Below are positions 48,430 to 60,821 of a DNA stretch of 64,000 nucleotides, in pieces. Origin of the DNA: Polytrichum commune. Lineage: Eukaryota > Streptophyta > Polytrichopsida > Polytrichales > Polytrichaceae. Numbering within the stretch: position 1 is the first letter of the stretch; each line of letters opens with the position of its first letter. Location of the stretch: assembly GCA_950295325.1 (NCBI GenBank), contig OX485804.1, positions 1,922,001-1,986,000 on the forward strand. Direction: 5' to 3'. A model generated the notes under the pieces. That model had not been told where the DNA came from. It did not search any database and saw nothing but the letters and a program-made list of their open reading frames with translations. The position numbers and the translations under genes were made by a program.

Positions 48430-49250
48430 GAGGGCGGTAGCCTCCTTGATGAGATAGAGGCTAATAATAACACGCCCTTTCTTTCTTTCTTTCTGGTTTG
48501 TAGTTTCCGTCTCATTTGTCGGCAGCGTCGCCGTCGTCGTCGTCGACGCAAACTTTTCGTCCGTGGCTGTGTCGCGTCGTTGCCCTTGTCGCGTTCAGCT
48601 TTTCCTCTCCGTCTCCGTCCCCGTCTGCTCTTCTCCTCTCTCTTTCTCTCTCTCCCGGGCCGCGGTCTCGTCTCGCGTGTTTGGTCTCGACCCCAGTGCC
48701 TTGCCAACAAACAAGCACTTGATCATCAAATGGTCCGCGCCTGCCCCCGCCATTCCAGCCACGCTGCCGCCACCCCTCGCATCGTGGCCTTGCACCGCCC
48801 GCCGCCCGCGAAAACAGCTCCTCAAACAAGCAAGTATCGTCCCCTTTACCTTTACCTTACGTCCCGTCCCTTTCGCAGCCTCCAAATTTCCCCTCGAACC
48901 TGCCATTTCCACTCTCGGAAGCTCCCGCATACGGCCCGCACTCGAGGTAGGGATTTTCTTCCCCCCTTCTTGTTCTTTAGGAAAGAAAAATTACTACGCC
49001 TCAAGGCTACACTTCTTTTCGCTCAAAACCTCGGACACACGTTGAAATTTTAGAGTTTCTTGGCAGTACCGTATTGTTGTTGTGCTTGAGAAGAACTCAC
49101 GGCGGGCGGTCTCCGGAGGCCATTTATTTCTTATTTATTTTACTTTCTATATTTTCCAAATTTAATTCCACGCGCTGCTTCTTTCTTCCCCTCTCGGAAG
49201 CTCCGAGTGCCCGCCCCTTGCTGCGGTGGAGGAGGAGGTAGGGTTTTGTT
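48430..49250 (+). promoter_or_regulatory. CT/CpG-rich 5' leader and first intron start of the RING-H2 gene
   Basis: Base composition changes sharply at about 48420 from AT-rich repeat to CT- and CG-rich sequence with CTTTCTTTC and TCGTCGTC runs, typical of plant 5' UTRs. Donor-like sites occur at CTCGAG|GTAGGG (about 48944) and GGAGGAG|GTAGGG (about 49235). Long frames on both strands here overlap each other, have low complexity and are probably not protein-coding. An upstream coding exon here cannot be excluded. Confidence 0.5.
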
Positions 49251-51068
49251 TTATTTTGTTTTGTTTTTTTCGTTCCTTTTTCCTGGTTGTGAATTTGTGG
49301 TGGAAGAACGCAAACGACTTCTTCTCGAACGTTGGAGTTTTTGATCCTATTGCTGTTGTTGTGAGGCTTGAGAACGACGGCGGTCGCTGGAGGTGAATAA
49401 TTATTTTTAGTTTGCGTATTGTCTTTGTTCGCGTGGCGATTTTTTTTGGAGAGCGTTGAGGAGAGGAAGGAGAGGAAGGAGAGGAGGCTTGTGATCCGGG
49501 GGCGTGGTTGGAGGCGGGAATTAGTAGCTAAAGGCAGTGTTTAAAGTAGTTGCGCCTTGCGTTATTATTTTGTTGTCATTCGTTTCTGTCTTCGACTGAA
49601 ACTTATTAGTATGTGGGTTTGGTGGTGGCAATTTCTGCGCAATTTTGATGTGGATGTTGACACGGGAGCACGGGCTCAGGTGGTCTAAATTAGGCCCCGC
49701 TAAATTATACTTTCCGTGTTGTGAACTCGCGGACGATCTGATGTTACCGGTGAAGTTGAACGTGGAGCGTCCTTGCTGTGTTGTGAAGAACCTTTGGATA
49801 GTCAAGGGCAGGTGGAAGGAAGCTTGCATACAGTTTGGACTTGAACATTTTGCTTTCTGTGGTGTAGTAACTTATCTGGTCCTGGCCATTTTTTCCTTCT
49901 GTGGCTGCAGTTCTGTAACTTAACGGTCGACCGGAAAACAGCATTAGGAGCTTGAATATCATAGTTGCAGTCTCTCTTGTGTTTTTGATTCTTGGAATTG
50001 TGCTGTCAATCACGTGATGTGCGCTACTGACTACTTAAGCTGCCTACTGTAGTCACCGCGCTGCTGCCAACCCTAAGTCTCCCAGGGTTACAAAGGGGCG
50101 TGTTTAAAGCGGAGAGCTTCCAATATTCGAGAACTTTTAGTGAAGGATAGCCGATCCGACAGACTTTAGACCAGTCTTATAGTCAGGTCTTCATTACGAA
50201 ATTAGGGACTTGCAGAGACTAAATTGTGCAAAATTCTTTACTCGGAATCGTCATTCTTGAATGGTTCCCGAAGTGATCTATATAAACTGATCATGTTTCT
50301 CCATTGGTTCTCCGTTTGAGTTTAGAATGTGCTTGTGTGCGTTCAAGGTCACATTGTCCTAAACTGTAGAGTGTTCAATATTGGGTCTTGTACCTCGTAT
50401 ATGGACGGCCTTGGCGTGTTGTAGAATAACGCAGTCTTACAATTTCGCATCTTTGTGCTTTCAGGACTGTCAAGGAGTTACTCGGAAGAAGTTTACGATT
50501 TGAAGCTCGACTTTCCAGCAGGAGCTCCCTAAAATAAGTATCCATTGGTAGGCAGTTGAAGACAATTCATTCATGGAACATAGTTAAATTGGATTTGGAA
50601 GTTATCTTGCCAACGAGGTTGTAGGCCAGAAGAGCAGCAGACATCACGAGGATGAATAATTTGGAGGGAGCTAGAGGATGGTTAGGTTGAGATTTATAGG
50701 TAGAACACAGAGATGATGGAGTTGAACAGCCAGATGGTTGTCGGTACAATCTCCTGCAAAAGCTGGCAAAGAGGGTACACTGCAAGCAATTGCTTGCTCT
50801 GTAGAAAGTACAACAAGTATGTATGGGAGGGTAAGTGGACTGCTTTTGAGGAGGGTTGCTGTGGTGGATGAACTGGTTGAGGACATGCTTGTATAGAACA
50901 GCACCATCCAGATCATGTGAAAGACGTTAAAACTCATCATCTTATGAGTAGCGGATTGTGCAACCTAGGAGGATTGAGGGAAAACTTAATTCTCAGTGGA
51001 ACGAGCTGCATTTTCAACTCCTACTGTTTGAGCCAGACAAAGGACAAAGGGCTTCTTGTAGTCTGCAG
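49251..51068 (+). other. Probable 5' UTR intron of the RING-H2 gene
   Basis: No conserved coding sequence is seen. Acceptor-like sites occur at TTTCAG (about 50464) and TCTGCAG (51068). An in-frame TGA (51072-51074) stands shortly before the conserved protein start. Confidence 0.45.
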
Positions 51069-51101
51069 ACCTGATACAGGGGCAAACAGCAATTTCTTAA
51101 G

Positions 51102-54079
51102 ACGGGTTCTCTTTGTTGTGTGGCCGCGAGGCCACATGGATCCACTATCAGCAATGACGGGTGGTCAACAGCTGCCCATGAACCCCAATGGAGAAGCAAT
51201 GGAGGTTATTCACCACCTCTTTCAAGCACACGATGGGATAGCAAAGTGCAGCCAGAGGATCTGGCCACTACTTCTCACACATATCAGCAGCATCGAACTT
51301 CATTTTCTTCAAGTAGTAGAGGAAGTAGAAGTGGGAGCAGGGTAGGGAGTGCAAGGTTTGCAGGACATCAAAGAACACTTTCAGGTGGCCTTTTCTTGAA
51401 CGGTGAAAGTCCATCTGACAGTTTCCGGACAAATGTTTGGAATCCACTGGCTTCTTCCAGTGAGCATCTTGGTGATCTTGTTGCTGCTGTTTCAGGTGTG
51501 AGCCAGTCTCCTTGTTTCATGTTTTTCCATCTTTGTTTGGTCATGACAAGCTTGTTATCATCAAGAATATAGGACCCCTCTTTGTGCATTCTCATTATTG
51601 ACTCTGGAATAAGCTTGGTTCTGGTGGAGAGTGAAATATCTTACTGGGACGATTTTGGAGAATGGTGGGAGCTTGTATAAACATATATGAATATAATAAC
51701 TTATTATCATCAGCAGCCTTACTACACCTATCCCTAACTGTCAGCGGATACTCTTTTTATCTGAAACTAGTGGGATAGAAGAGTCAGGAAGAATTTTTCA
51801 ATGTGAGAGGAAGGGTTGGTTAGGGCCACAGCTCTGCAGAAAATTCCAGTAATTAATTTTATTCCTTTTGTTAACAAGAAACATATTCAATTCATATCAG
51901 AAGATCACATATGAAAATAAAGTCCTGCTTCTCAAAATTTTTTTTTTTGGACTCCTTCCAGTAAATTAACACACAGCAGATATTAAAAGACCTCATGTCA
52001 AAATTCATTATCCTTGAAGAGAACTGTGGCTGCATGAGCTGATTCTTTTATTCTGTGGGTGCGTGTGTTTTTCTTGTAGAGCCTGCATCAAGCCCATCCA
52101 TCACCATTACTTCTTCCAAAGAGGTTGGTGACATGTCCCTATGCTTGTGTGTGGACTATTGGCATCAGATGCACAGTTTTGGAGACTTCACAAACAGAAG
52201 TAGACTATTACTTGAATGTGCTGTTGCAATTACCTCTGGAAATTGGTGCTAATGGTTTCTAGCAGCAACTTCCAACTGCTTTTTTATTTGGTTGTGCTTC
52301 TGAGGTGGCTCCTCATCTTGTTGCAGACAATGTTAAGGGAGTTCTATTGCCTAAGTATGAATTATTTCGTTTCACCTCCTTCTGATGCTTTAAGGAGACA
52401 TACTTGATTGTAAAGGGGAACCGAGTATAGACTGGCTGATAACTCTGATTAATATTCCAAACTTTGTCTTATTGTGAGTGCAGGGCTGTTTGTCAGCAAC
52501 CTTATCCACTATTTCCAATACATCAGAAGTTACACCTTCCTACCCCATTGTGGAGGGTTACCCAGTTGCTTCAGCAACTGGCACAAGCCAGCCTTCATCT
52601 TCCCAACGTCAACAGACCAGCAACTTCCCAGCTCTGTCAAAATCTATGCTGTCTACTCCCCACCATCCATTAGCAAGACAATCATCTGACAGCCGGATCT
52701 ATGCTGTTAGTTCTAGTCGTATGCCATTGTCAGAAGGCCGCAGATCTTTTAATTGGTCTGGAAGCAGTGAAGATTCAAGTGCAACAGGCACATCCGATTG
52801 GTGGTCAATGCATACATTTTCTGAACTTGTTGCCTCTTCTCGCCGGGAACGCTTACGGTGGACCAGCGCCAGTAGTCCTTCAGATTTTGGTTGGGGCTCA
52901 AGCCGTGAGGGTATAGATAAGCCAGCAGGATCGGTGCCCATGGAGAGGATTCGGGTAGGGAAACCAGCACATTCTGCCCCTGTCTCAACCCAATCAGAGG
53001 TATCTTATTGACCATCTCTGGCTCTTCTCTCAAATTGACTTGTGTGCATTGTGCATTTTCCATTTTCCATTTTCCATTATCGCTGTTTTCTTCTGCCTTT
53101 TGCTGGTTCTGATCATGAACCTGATTCTCAGCAAATGGTTGTGCACTGAATATGTACAATCTATCTTAGTAGGTGATACTGGCAAGTGAATTACAAAATA
53201 AATCACTTAGTCTTGCATCCCTCACCCCTAAGTGTTATCTCCACAAGTGGTTTAGTCCATTTGAAACTACATGAATTGTTGCTTTTTGATCCTCTGATTC
53301 AAAGTAAAGCAATCATGGTGCAAAAAGTGGACATGAAGGGAAGAGGTCACAAGGATCTCAGCATCCATGAAGCCCTATTGACATCGGTGGTACACTGCTT
53401 CCTTCGCCTTTTGCTTGTTCAAGTACTTATCTTGTCCTTCAATACTTTGTCACAGACTTGCGGGGTTTGCAGTCGAACACTATCACAGAGATCACCATGG
53501 AGCTCAAATCGCATGGTTGGTAGTGCCACTGATTGTGCTGTAGTGGGGGTTCTTGTCTGCGGCCATGTCTATCATGCTGAGTGCTTGGAACAAGCTACCC
53601 CAGAGTCTCTACGGCAAGACCCTTCCTGCCCTCAGTGTGGGACAGAGGAGAAACCGGCACCAAAGGTAGTCAACTCGGAGCCTTTTCCCTTAAGAGGAGG
53701 GGCCTTCAGAGCAAATGGTGTCTCAACAACATCCAGGAACAAGCTCTCAAGGATTGGTGTAGTGCCAGATGAATTACTTCACTCTGCGTGCACTTCTTCT
53801 AGAGCAGGATCTTATGGTGGTAAGGGGATACTTGCAAGGGAGGGAGCAAAGCTTTGGTCACAAGGAGACACCTCTCAAAGTGATCGCCAGCCATTGAATA
53901 AGTCGCTGTCAAGAAAGCAGCTTTCTTTCAGAAATTGGTCATTGAGAGAATCCAGCAGTGATGTGAGGTGGAGGCCAGCCTCTCCTGCTCGTGTGTCCCC
54001 AGAGACGTCTGGTGAAGACTCCATTGCATTGACAAAGAAAAGCCGGTCCAGCTCATTTAGACTGATGAGAAAGAGGTAG
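51102..54079 (+). CDS. RING-H2 E3 ubiquitin ligase-like protein, N-myristoylation-type start
   Basis: Predicted E3 ligase of an uncharacterised plant family, about 525 residues. Exons 51102-51495, 52080-52123, 52484-52999 and 53456-54079 join in phase. The family's usual N-terminus is MGSxCCVAAR; here it is GSLCCVAAR directly after ACG at 51102, with no ATG in frame before exon 3. Gly2 and Cys4/Cys5 would allow myristoylation and palmitoylation, hence membrane attachment. A disordered Ser-rich middle contains conserved SFRTNVW and WWSMHTFSELVASSRRERL. The RING-H2 finger is at about 320-379: C320-x2-C323, C353-x-H355-x2-H358-x2-C361, C376-x2-C379. The tail is basic (SRSSSFRLMRKR). Candidate AATAAA signals are at 54529 and 54598. 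The gene converges with the SUF4-like gene. Model strength is high; the start codon is uncertain. Confidence 0.88.
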
Positions 54080-55062
54080 CTCTTAAATGAACAATGTCAG
54101 ACGGAAGGGCGTTTGTACAATTAGTAGTCCCTGTTCGCTCTTTGTCCAACAACACTATATCCTGTAAGATGAATCGGACTTCAAGAACTTCTGGAGCACA
54201 GTGAACAGTGCATGATGTAGAGGCCGAGAATCTTTCAAAACTTGGTGCACATAGACGATTCGCAGAATTTAAATTTGCAAAGCACCATGAAAGGCCGAAA
54301 GAACACTTAGTGTACAGACTTGGAAAGATCACAAGGATACACATTTACTCATGAACTAAAATGTAAGTTTCATGATAGCCTGTTACTGGTCATAATGAGT
54401 CATAGTTACTTAGCAAGTGGTTGTGGATTGGAAACCCTGCTAGGTACACATCAGGTGAACCCCATAGATTGAGCCAGGTTTTCAACACCATTTGGACTCG
54501 TGAAAGGCCAAGCAGGATTTAAAGTTAGAATAAACAACTATACCTGGTTATGGCCAACATAAAGTGCCTACCTTAATGTAGTGCAGCAGCCACCAGAAAT
54601 AAACCTCCCTCCAACCAATTCTTTACTGGTGTTTTCAAGGATCATTTATCTGAGCTTTGGGCTGGAAGTCAATTGTGTTTGTCTTCCTCACACAATCCTG
54701 TGTTGGAATGGTGTGTGTTCAGTTTGAAGCCAGAAGTATGGTCATCTTCAGCCTTTGATCATCCCTTTGATCCCTTTGATTACTTTCAGTGGATCATTTT
54801 GTGCTTAGGTTTCCATTTGGTTCTTATCTCGAGAATGTGAGCAGATGAAATGAAAGATGTTATTCAGGAGGCCTTTGATAGTAGACAATGAGACCTTGTT
54901 AGTGTGATGAGAGTTTGGCTCCGAATCAAGAATAGAGGATAAATATATTCACAAGCACTGATCACAAGTGTATATTGGAACCACACATCATGGTACTGGG
55001 AGTGCAAATATCATCTTTTTTACCACACTTAGGTTGTGAAGAGGTTCAGCTCAAGTGTTTGT
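54080..55062. other. 3' UTRs of two convergent genes
   Basis: 983 bases lie between the two stop codons. AATAAA signals for the + strand gene are at 54529-54534 and 54598-54603. No further gene is seen. Confidence 0.5.
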
Positions 55063-57481
55063 CTAGGCTTTGAAGGCAAGGCATCCCGAGAGGCAGCCTG
55101 CGAGGATCCTCTTGTCGATTGCAGCGTTCACCGAGTTCATCTGTTCAGAAACACTCAACTACAAAGTCAGCAAAGGTGCCTGAGAGAGACCACAGTGCAT
55201 TCACTAGCAAGAAAAATTAATCTGAGACAATCCTTTATTGAAAGAGGCAGAGTGGGATTTTGCACCTGAAATGTCTCATCAAGTATTTGGTATCTTGATA
55301 ACCTAGCCCTTTGTTCCTCCTTCACAGACACAGACACAGCACATGGTAAGGTAATCCTAACAGAAGTCACCTCCATCTGCAGGTTCTGTTATTTCAAGAT
55401 CAATCTTCATGCATGAAGAATGATCAAGTCAGTTTGTTCAAACACATCAGAACTTATCCATAAAGTGGCAAAAGAGAGGGGTCGAAATGGTGAGTTTTAG
55501 AGGAATCCTCATCATAGTCCAGTTTTAGTATCTCCTGTTAAGTCCAAACAAAAAAAGCTCCAAAAAGATTGAGTTGTGTGTCAAGAATAGAGAATTTAGA
55601 AGTTTGGGCCCAATCTTGAGTTTGAGTTTAAGTAGTTTCACCCTTGGAATGCATGTGAGCTGAGGGGACATCACCCTCCTCCATTAGGCCAGGTTGATAT
55701 CACCCTCTTATTATTTTAACTCTAAAAGAGGGTTCAAGATCTAGGTTGCACAAATTGCATATTGAAGTTTCCAAAGTGCCTTTATTGTTTCGATAAACTC
55801 AGTCTTACCTTTGAAATCCTCTTGGAGGGTCCAGATTCTCTTAAAAAACAAGGTTGCTTTAAGAAAAACCTTACATTGATGGTGGCAAGATGCAAGAATG
55901 GAGTAAGAAAAAAAGGATGATGCTACACACCATGGACATATGGTCGTTATCCCAAATCAGGTAGACTGGATACCGAATGGCTCCCTTTGGTGGCACAGGC
56001 GAACAAGAGGTTTTGTTGGTGAGTTCAGGCGGGGGGCCAATGGAGGGACCCATTGTGTTGGGTCCTGAGACGTACATGTGACATCCCAATGGAGGAGGAG
56101 GGGGAGGCAGCGGAATTGGTGGCAGTGGTTGAAGGCCTCCGTTGGTAGCTGCATGAATGTCCATGGAGTGGTAACACCAGCAAACATTAGCAAACATGTC
56201 AACCTAAGGTAGACAGCCATTAAAATACTTACTTTTTCTGACTATCCCACTTCTCCTAGGATACAAAACTCATGATTAGTACAAGATGGTTAGCAAATCC
56301 AAACTGAGGCCATAGCCACTTTCCTCATTATTTTTGGAGCTCGTGTGAATATCTAATTAACCTAATTAATTTTTGAAAGTGAAAATTCTCATGCTCATTA
56401 AATGGTCATATAGATCACCCAATTATCTTGACCTTTGAGTCCAGAATTGCTATCATATTTTGAACACGTAGTCCATTCTCTTTTAATTACATGTCTTTTT
56501 GGTACCATTTCTGGAGGCACGCTAACCACATATCACTCAAATATAGGTGTCCTAATAAGCAAGTAACCGACGTGGGGTTGTCTACCTTAGTTGCTGCTTT
56601 GGGCACATCTCTTGTCTACAAGAACAATGATGAACTGATAAATTGAAATGTCACCACGGATGATTACGAAAAGTCTGAGTTTACTTGAATTTTTGGTATG
56701 ACATATGCATTGAAATGCTGCTAGAAATATGGTCTGGCTGTTTGACTGGGAACCAGTGAATGATAAACCCATACACATCCTTGATTTGTTATATCCAAAG
56801 TCAATGGGTGATTAGGGTGCTTGCCTTCAAATAGAGATGACATTTGTTGTCCAATGGTGGTTGGCATCATGGAAGGAGGTGTCGCCTCCTTCAAATATCT
56901 TAGTTCACCTGCAGGTACATATTTTGCCCTATCAACAACATACTTTCTCCTCCTTTTAACCCTCACCATTGGGTACTGAATTTGACCTCAAGTTTTTATA
57001 GATAGCACATAGGGTTGATGTATTTGGAATACGATCTTAAATACGTAACATGCATCTTCATAGGATCCACAATATGCAATTCTCATGTGAAATTGAAATT
57101 GTAATCTACTATGAGAGGAATTGCCATCCTAATTAATTTGTATTTTTGCATCTATGTATCTTATATAACATTTTCATATACCCTCACATGCAGTTGTGAA
57201 CAAAGTCCTCTTTTAAAAGTGCTATTATACAAGTGTGTATTTCAGTGCTATTTCATGTTTCTTTGAGACTGAAAAAGGTTTAGGGGTTAACCATATTTCA
57301 GTGTCCTTGTCAAATATTGCTACTCAGAGATTTGGAAACTATTACGTACTTGAGATTGTAGTTGGAAAGGACATGGTTGAGGTTTCCGTCAGGGCTGGCG
57401 GCAAAGGGGTTGCTGCAAACGAGGATGTGTTCACCAATTGCTGAGCCGGAGCACTCAAAATGTACACATGAGGTTGCAGTG

Positions 57482-57512
<31 letters not shown>

Positions 57513-57521
57513 AAGTGGCGG

Positions 57522-57596
<75 letters not shown>

Positions 57597-59218
57597 TGAA
57601 TTAATTATTGTGGAAGAAGGGGGTAGTGGTGGTCGGATGGGAAAAAGAGGTTGTGAAGGGGGTTGAAGTTGCTGTTGCTGTTGCTGTTGCCCTTGAATTG
57701 GGAACAACGGCCGTAGAGCAGTGCTAATTGGATTATACGTCGGAATTTGAGGCATTGCAGGAGCTGTTGAGGGCCGGTATCCTTGTGGAGGTGCTGGCCC
57801 AGGCCGCCATATGAATGGAGGTCGCTGCATGGGTGCCGGCGCAGCTCTAACATTCGGCACGTACCTGATAATAATGTTTCAATTCTTGTGAGTCAAAGAA
57901 TTATATATGTTTAATGTGACTGACCGACCAATCAAACTCACTCACTCACTCACTCTCTATCTGTCTGACACATGGAAACCCTAATTTCATGGAGTTTTGG
58001 GTTCCTGTTCTGTCCCAAACACTACCACATATCTGAGCACGCTCATGCATGGCTTTCTGGCGTTAATTAATAGACAGGGAACACACGGCAACTTAAACAG
58101 CTCCTCCACACTTGACTAAAATATACTTCCATCATGAGGTTTGAGGATATCTGATTTGTTAATAATTGTGATGAAAACAGAAGAAACTTTGTTTGTACGT
58201 CCTACGCACCTCCACCGAACCGAAATGAAGCAAGCATGATATTCCCAAAAGAGTTATGACCTGGTGGGCACAAGCAACACAGAGAAAAGTGTGTCAAGGG
58301 TGGTGGAGGGCGCGAGGAGCTTACACAGGGCGCATGGCAGCAGTAGTAGTGAACTGCGTTTGGGGCGCCAAGCCCAATGCGTTGGCAATAATGAAGGGTG
58401 TTGAAGGATGTGCCTCCATCTTGGCAACCTTTGACGGTTTTTCATGGTCTGCGTCGATCAATTATACCTTAGAGAGGAAATGCATGTTTGTGTGCAGGAT
58501 TATGCTCAATAAGATAATGCAGTTGAATGCAAGCATAATCTCCAGTTCCATGATATATACTTATTGATTCCTAAGTTAACAGGGTCTGAAAGTTTGAAAT
58601 GATTACCGTCTTTTCCGACATTCCCTTCATGTGCTGCCAAGAGCTCAGGTGGAATGCCCTCCATTCCAAAAATTTCAAGCTCGATTGACTCCCGCTCCGG
58701 CTTTGCATTGGGTACCCTGTTACCAGAAGCAGTCAATACATTTATCAAGGCTGCAACAATTTTATTTTATTTTTTAAAATCTGTGTATTCTGCAACCCTC
58801 AAACTGAATATCTCACCATCGGAGCTCAAACAGACAGTATTCGCATAATCCACAAACAGATATTCAGTGTAGAATGTAATGGTTTTTTCAAAATTTACAA
58901 ATGGAAACATGGATGGTAATCTTGAACATTGTAGATCGAAAATGTTGAAAAATGAAAACCTATTGTAATGTAGTAATCAGTTATGGAAATTGGCAATAAC
59001 AGGAGACATGAGACTGACTTGTTGATGGAGACTTTGTGAACTTGAAGGACGTGGATGACCATCCCACCGGCCGTGGACAGCTTCTTATGGCACACATGGC
59101 ACTTGAAATGCTTTGCTTTCTGGTGCTGGATCAGAATCTTCTCGCTCTCAAACTCACGCTCACAATAATAACACCATATTGAGTTCACCGACCCACTTTT
59201 TTTCTTCTTCTTCCCCAT
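55063..59218 (-). CDS. SUF4: SUF4/BuGZ-type C2H2 zinc-finger protein with polyQ tracts
   Basis: Nuclear zinc-finger protein homologous to Arabidopsis SUPPRESSOR OF FRIGIDA4 and animal ZNF207/BuGZ. SUF4 recruits a transcription complex to FLC in flowering plants; BuGZ acts in the spindle and in splicing. Seven exons (59019-59218, 58607-58716, 58325-58448, 57350-57864, 55931-56148, 55266-55319, 55063-55140) total 1299 nt, 432 residues, with all phases matching. MGKKKKK precedes two fingers: C16-x2-C19-x12-H32-x4-H37 and C40-x2-C43-x12-H56-x4-H61 ([20 protein letters not shown]). Then come VPNAK and [14 protein letters not shown], a Pro-rich part, glutamine runs of about 25, 10 and 6, [28 protein letters not shown] and [11 protein letters not shown]. 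The length exceeds Arabidopsis SUF4 (about 370), mostly through glutamine. The final motif is divergent: [13 protein letters not shown] replaces the usual ESRLAGRMAF-type end. Confidence 0.93.
57483..57596 (-). repeat. Glutamine-coding trinucleotide repeat (CAA/CAG) in SUF4-like exon 4
   Basis: 57522-57596 codes about 25 Gln and 57483-57512 codes 10 Gln, split by PPL. The first run mixes pure CAA with CAACAG pairs; the second is CAACAG alternation. A third six-Gln run lies at about 57671-57690. Confidence 0.95.
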
Positions 59219-60278
59219 CCTGGTGGAATTTTCTCTTAGGTGTTCTCCACCAACAAATCTTATTTAATGACCTCAAATCAAGAAACTATCTCCACCCCGC
59301 CCCTCATTGAGTCAGTCACCTTCTCCTCAATCGCGCTCTCAAGCCCACCAAAACTATTCTATGAGTTGCCATTTGTTCAACCACTCAAACCTGCTTGTCG
59401 CAACATATAATTACACAACTGATACTTGTGCTGTAAATTTCCCCCCATTACCATTTCTTGGATACTTCACTCCAATCGAAAAGCTCACCATGACGTCACT
59501 CAGAAAACCTTAAAACCTAAGAAACAGTTTCAGGATAACTCATGGGTGCAGTTATTAGGTTCATCTATCCTACAACTCAATGTAATTGATGAAACTCAGG
59601 TTTATGCTGCTGCACTACAACTACCTTACAATTATGTATCTACAGAAAAGCGAAGCAAAAATCATGAAGACGCAGGTTTCTCAGCACAAGAGAGATGGAA
59701 TTGAACAAACAGAGCTATGTCAAATCTCATCACATGACATGAACAAGAAATTCTTAAACAACTTCTCGAGATATTTCGCCATGTCGATGAATGTTCACAG
59801 GAATCATAAATTACATGTGAAGTCAAGACATAGTGAAATTGTGGAATATAAACCTTGCAAGGATTCCATACTGGTCATACACAATTTCACATGTACATGC
59901 AACAAGGATGCCTGAAGATTGTGATGCTCTGAAAGTCTGAGAAAATTGTGATATTTTTGTTGTTGTTGTTGCTGTTGTTGTTGTCTTCTTCATGGAGACG
60001 GACAGCAACGTGGAGCAGCCCTTCTTCTAAAGGACAACCTGCAGGTCAGGTCACCAGGTCACCCTGGATGATCCCTCTAAGTCACTGAAACATGCGAACT
60101 CACGTGGCCGGTCAGAGTCACCGGCTGTAAGGGGTCGCGCAGGAGGGTAACGGTTCTTGGAATGCTACTCTCATAGTAGGTCCAATTTTAGAAGAAAAAA
60201 AACGGAAAAAATCCAGTAAACCCATAAACATTTCATTGAAATACAAGAACCCAACAAGTTTCTTACAACTTACACTAA
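59219..60278. other. Upstream region of the SUF4-like gene
   Basis: No other gene is supported. A TTGTTGTTGTTGCTGTTG run lies at about 59958-59982. Short frames (59426-59915) lack motifs. Confidence 0.4.
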
Positions 60279-60763
60279 GGGCCACTTCACACATGACCCA
60301 AAAGCCGTGACCATGAAATTGTGAGAGCCCAAAGGCCATCCCAACACACCTCCAAAATCATGTAGTATGGTCATGGATCCTCAAGTGTAGTGTGAAGTCA
60401 TATGTGACCGCGCCCTCAACCAAATGTTGCTTCAATAAATTTATATTCATGCGGGTCCTCACACATGATAAAATAGAATAAATCAACGGTTGTGAGCGTT
60501 TGGAGTGCCATGGTCTCCCGGTTTTGTGTTAGGCCTACCTCCAAGAGGTGGTTTTTGAAAATAGTCCAAGGGACCATGAAACATGATCCATTCAATGCCA
60601 TGTAAGAAGATATGTAGACTTTACATCCATCTTGCATTCACATACTCCGTTGGTCCCTCAAGCGTAGTGTGAAGCGAACTTGGACCAGCTCCACCTTTTC
60701 TACCAATGAGAGTGCTTGAAGTGAAATGGTCACGGGCTCTCAGTCTCATGTGTGAAGTGGGCC
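60279..60763. mobile_element. TIR element related to 24913-25899, 485 bp
   Basis: Left end GGGCCACTTCACACATGACC preceded by TAA; the right end is the inverse (GAGCCCGTGACCAT continuing ATGTGTGAAGTGGGCC). The right flank is TTG instead of TAA, so the duplication is decayed. The interior contains two related TCAAG-GTAGTGTGAAG blocks (about 60379 and 60658), suggesting an internal or nested copy. Confidence 0.75.
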
Positions 60764-60821
60764 TTGGTACTCTACTCTGTGGTCAAACAATGAAACCTGA
60801 GCACCTATTTAGACTAGGTAT

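Noticed and set aside
48424-49053. Long frames (209 and 160 codons) in the CT/CpG-rich leader
   Set aside because: Frames overlap on both strands, are Arg/Ser/Pro low-complexity and lie where a 5' UTR is expected; no family resemblance.
50917-51345. 142-codon frame overlapping the first RING-H2 exon
   Set aside because: The other frame carries the conserved GSLCCVAAR start and joins the later exons in phase.
53186-53455. In-frame open extension upstream of the RING exon
   Set aside because: A CACAG acceptor at 53455 fits the family's TCGVC exon start and the phase of exon 3; the upstream part is intron.
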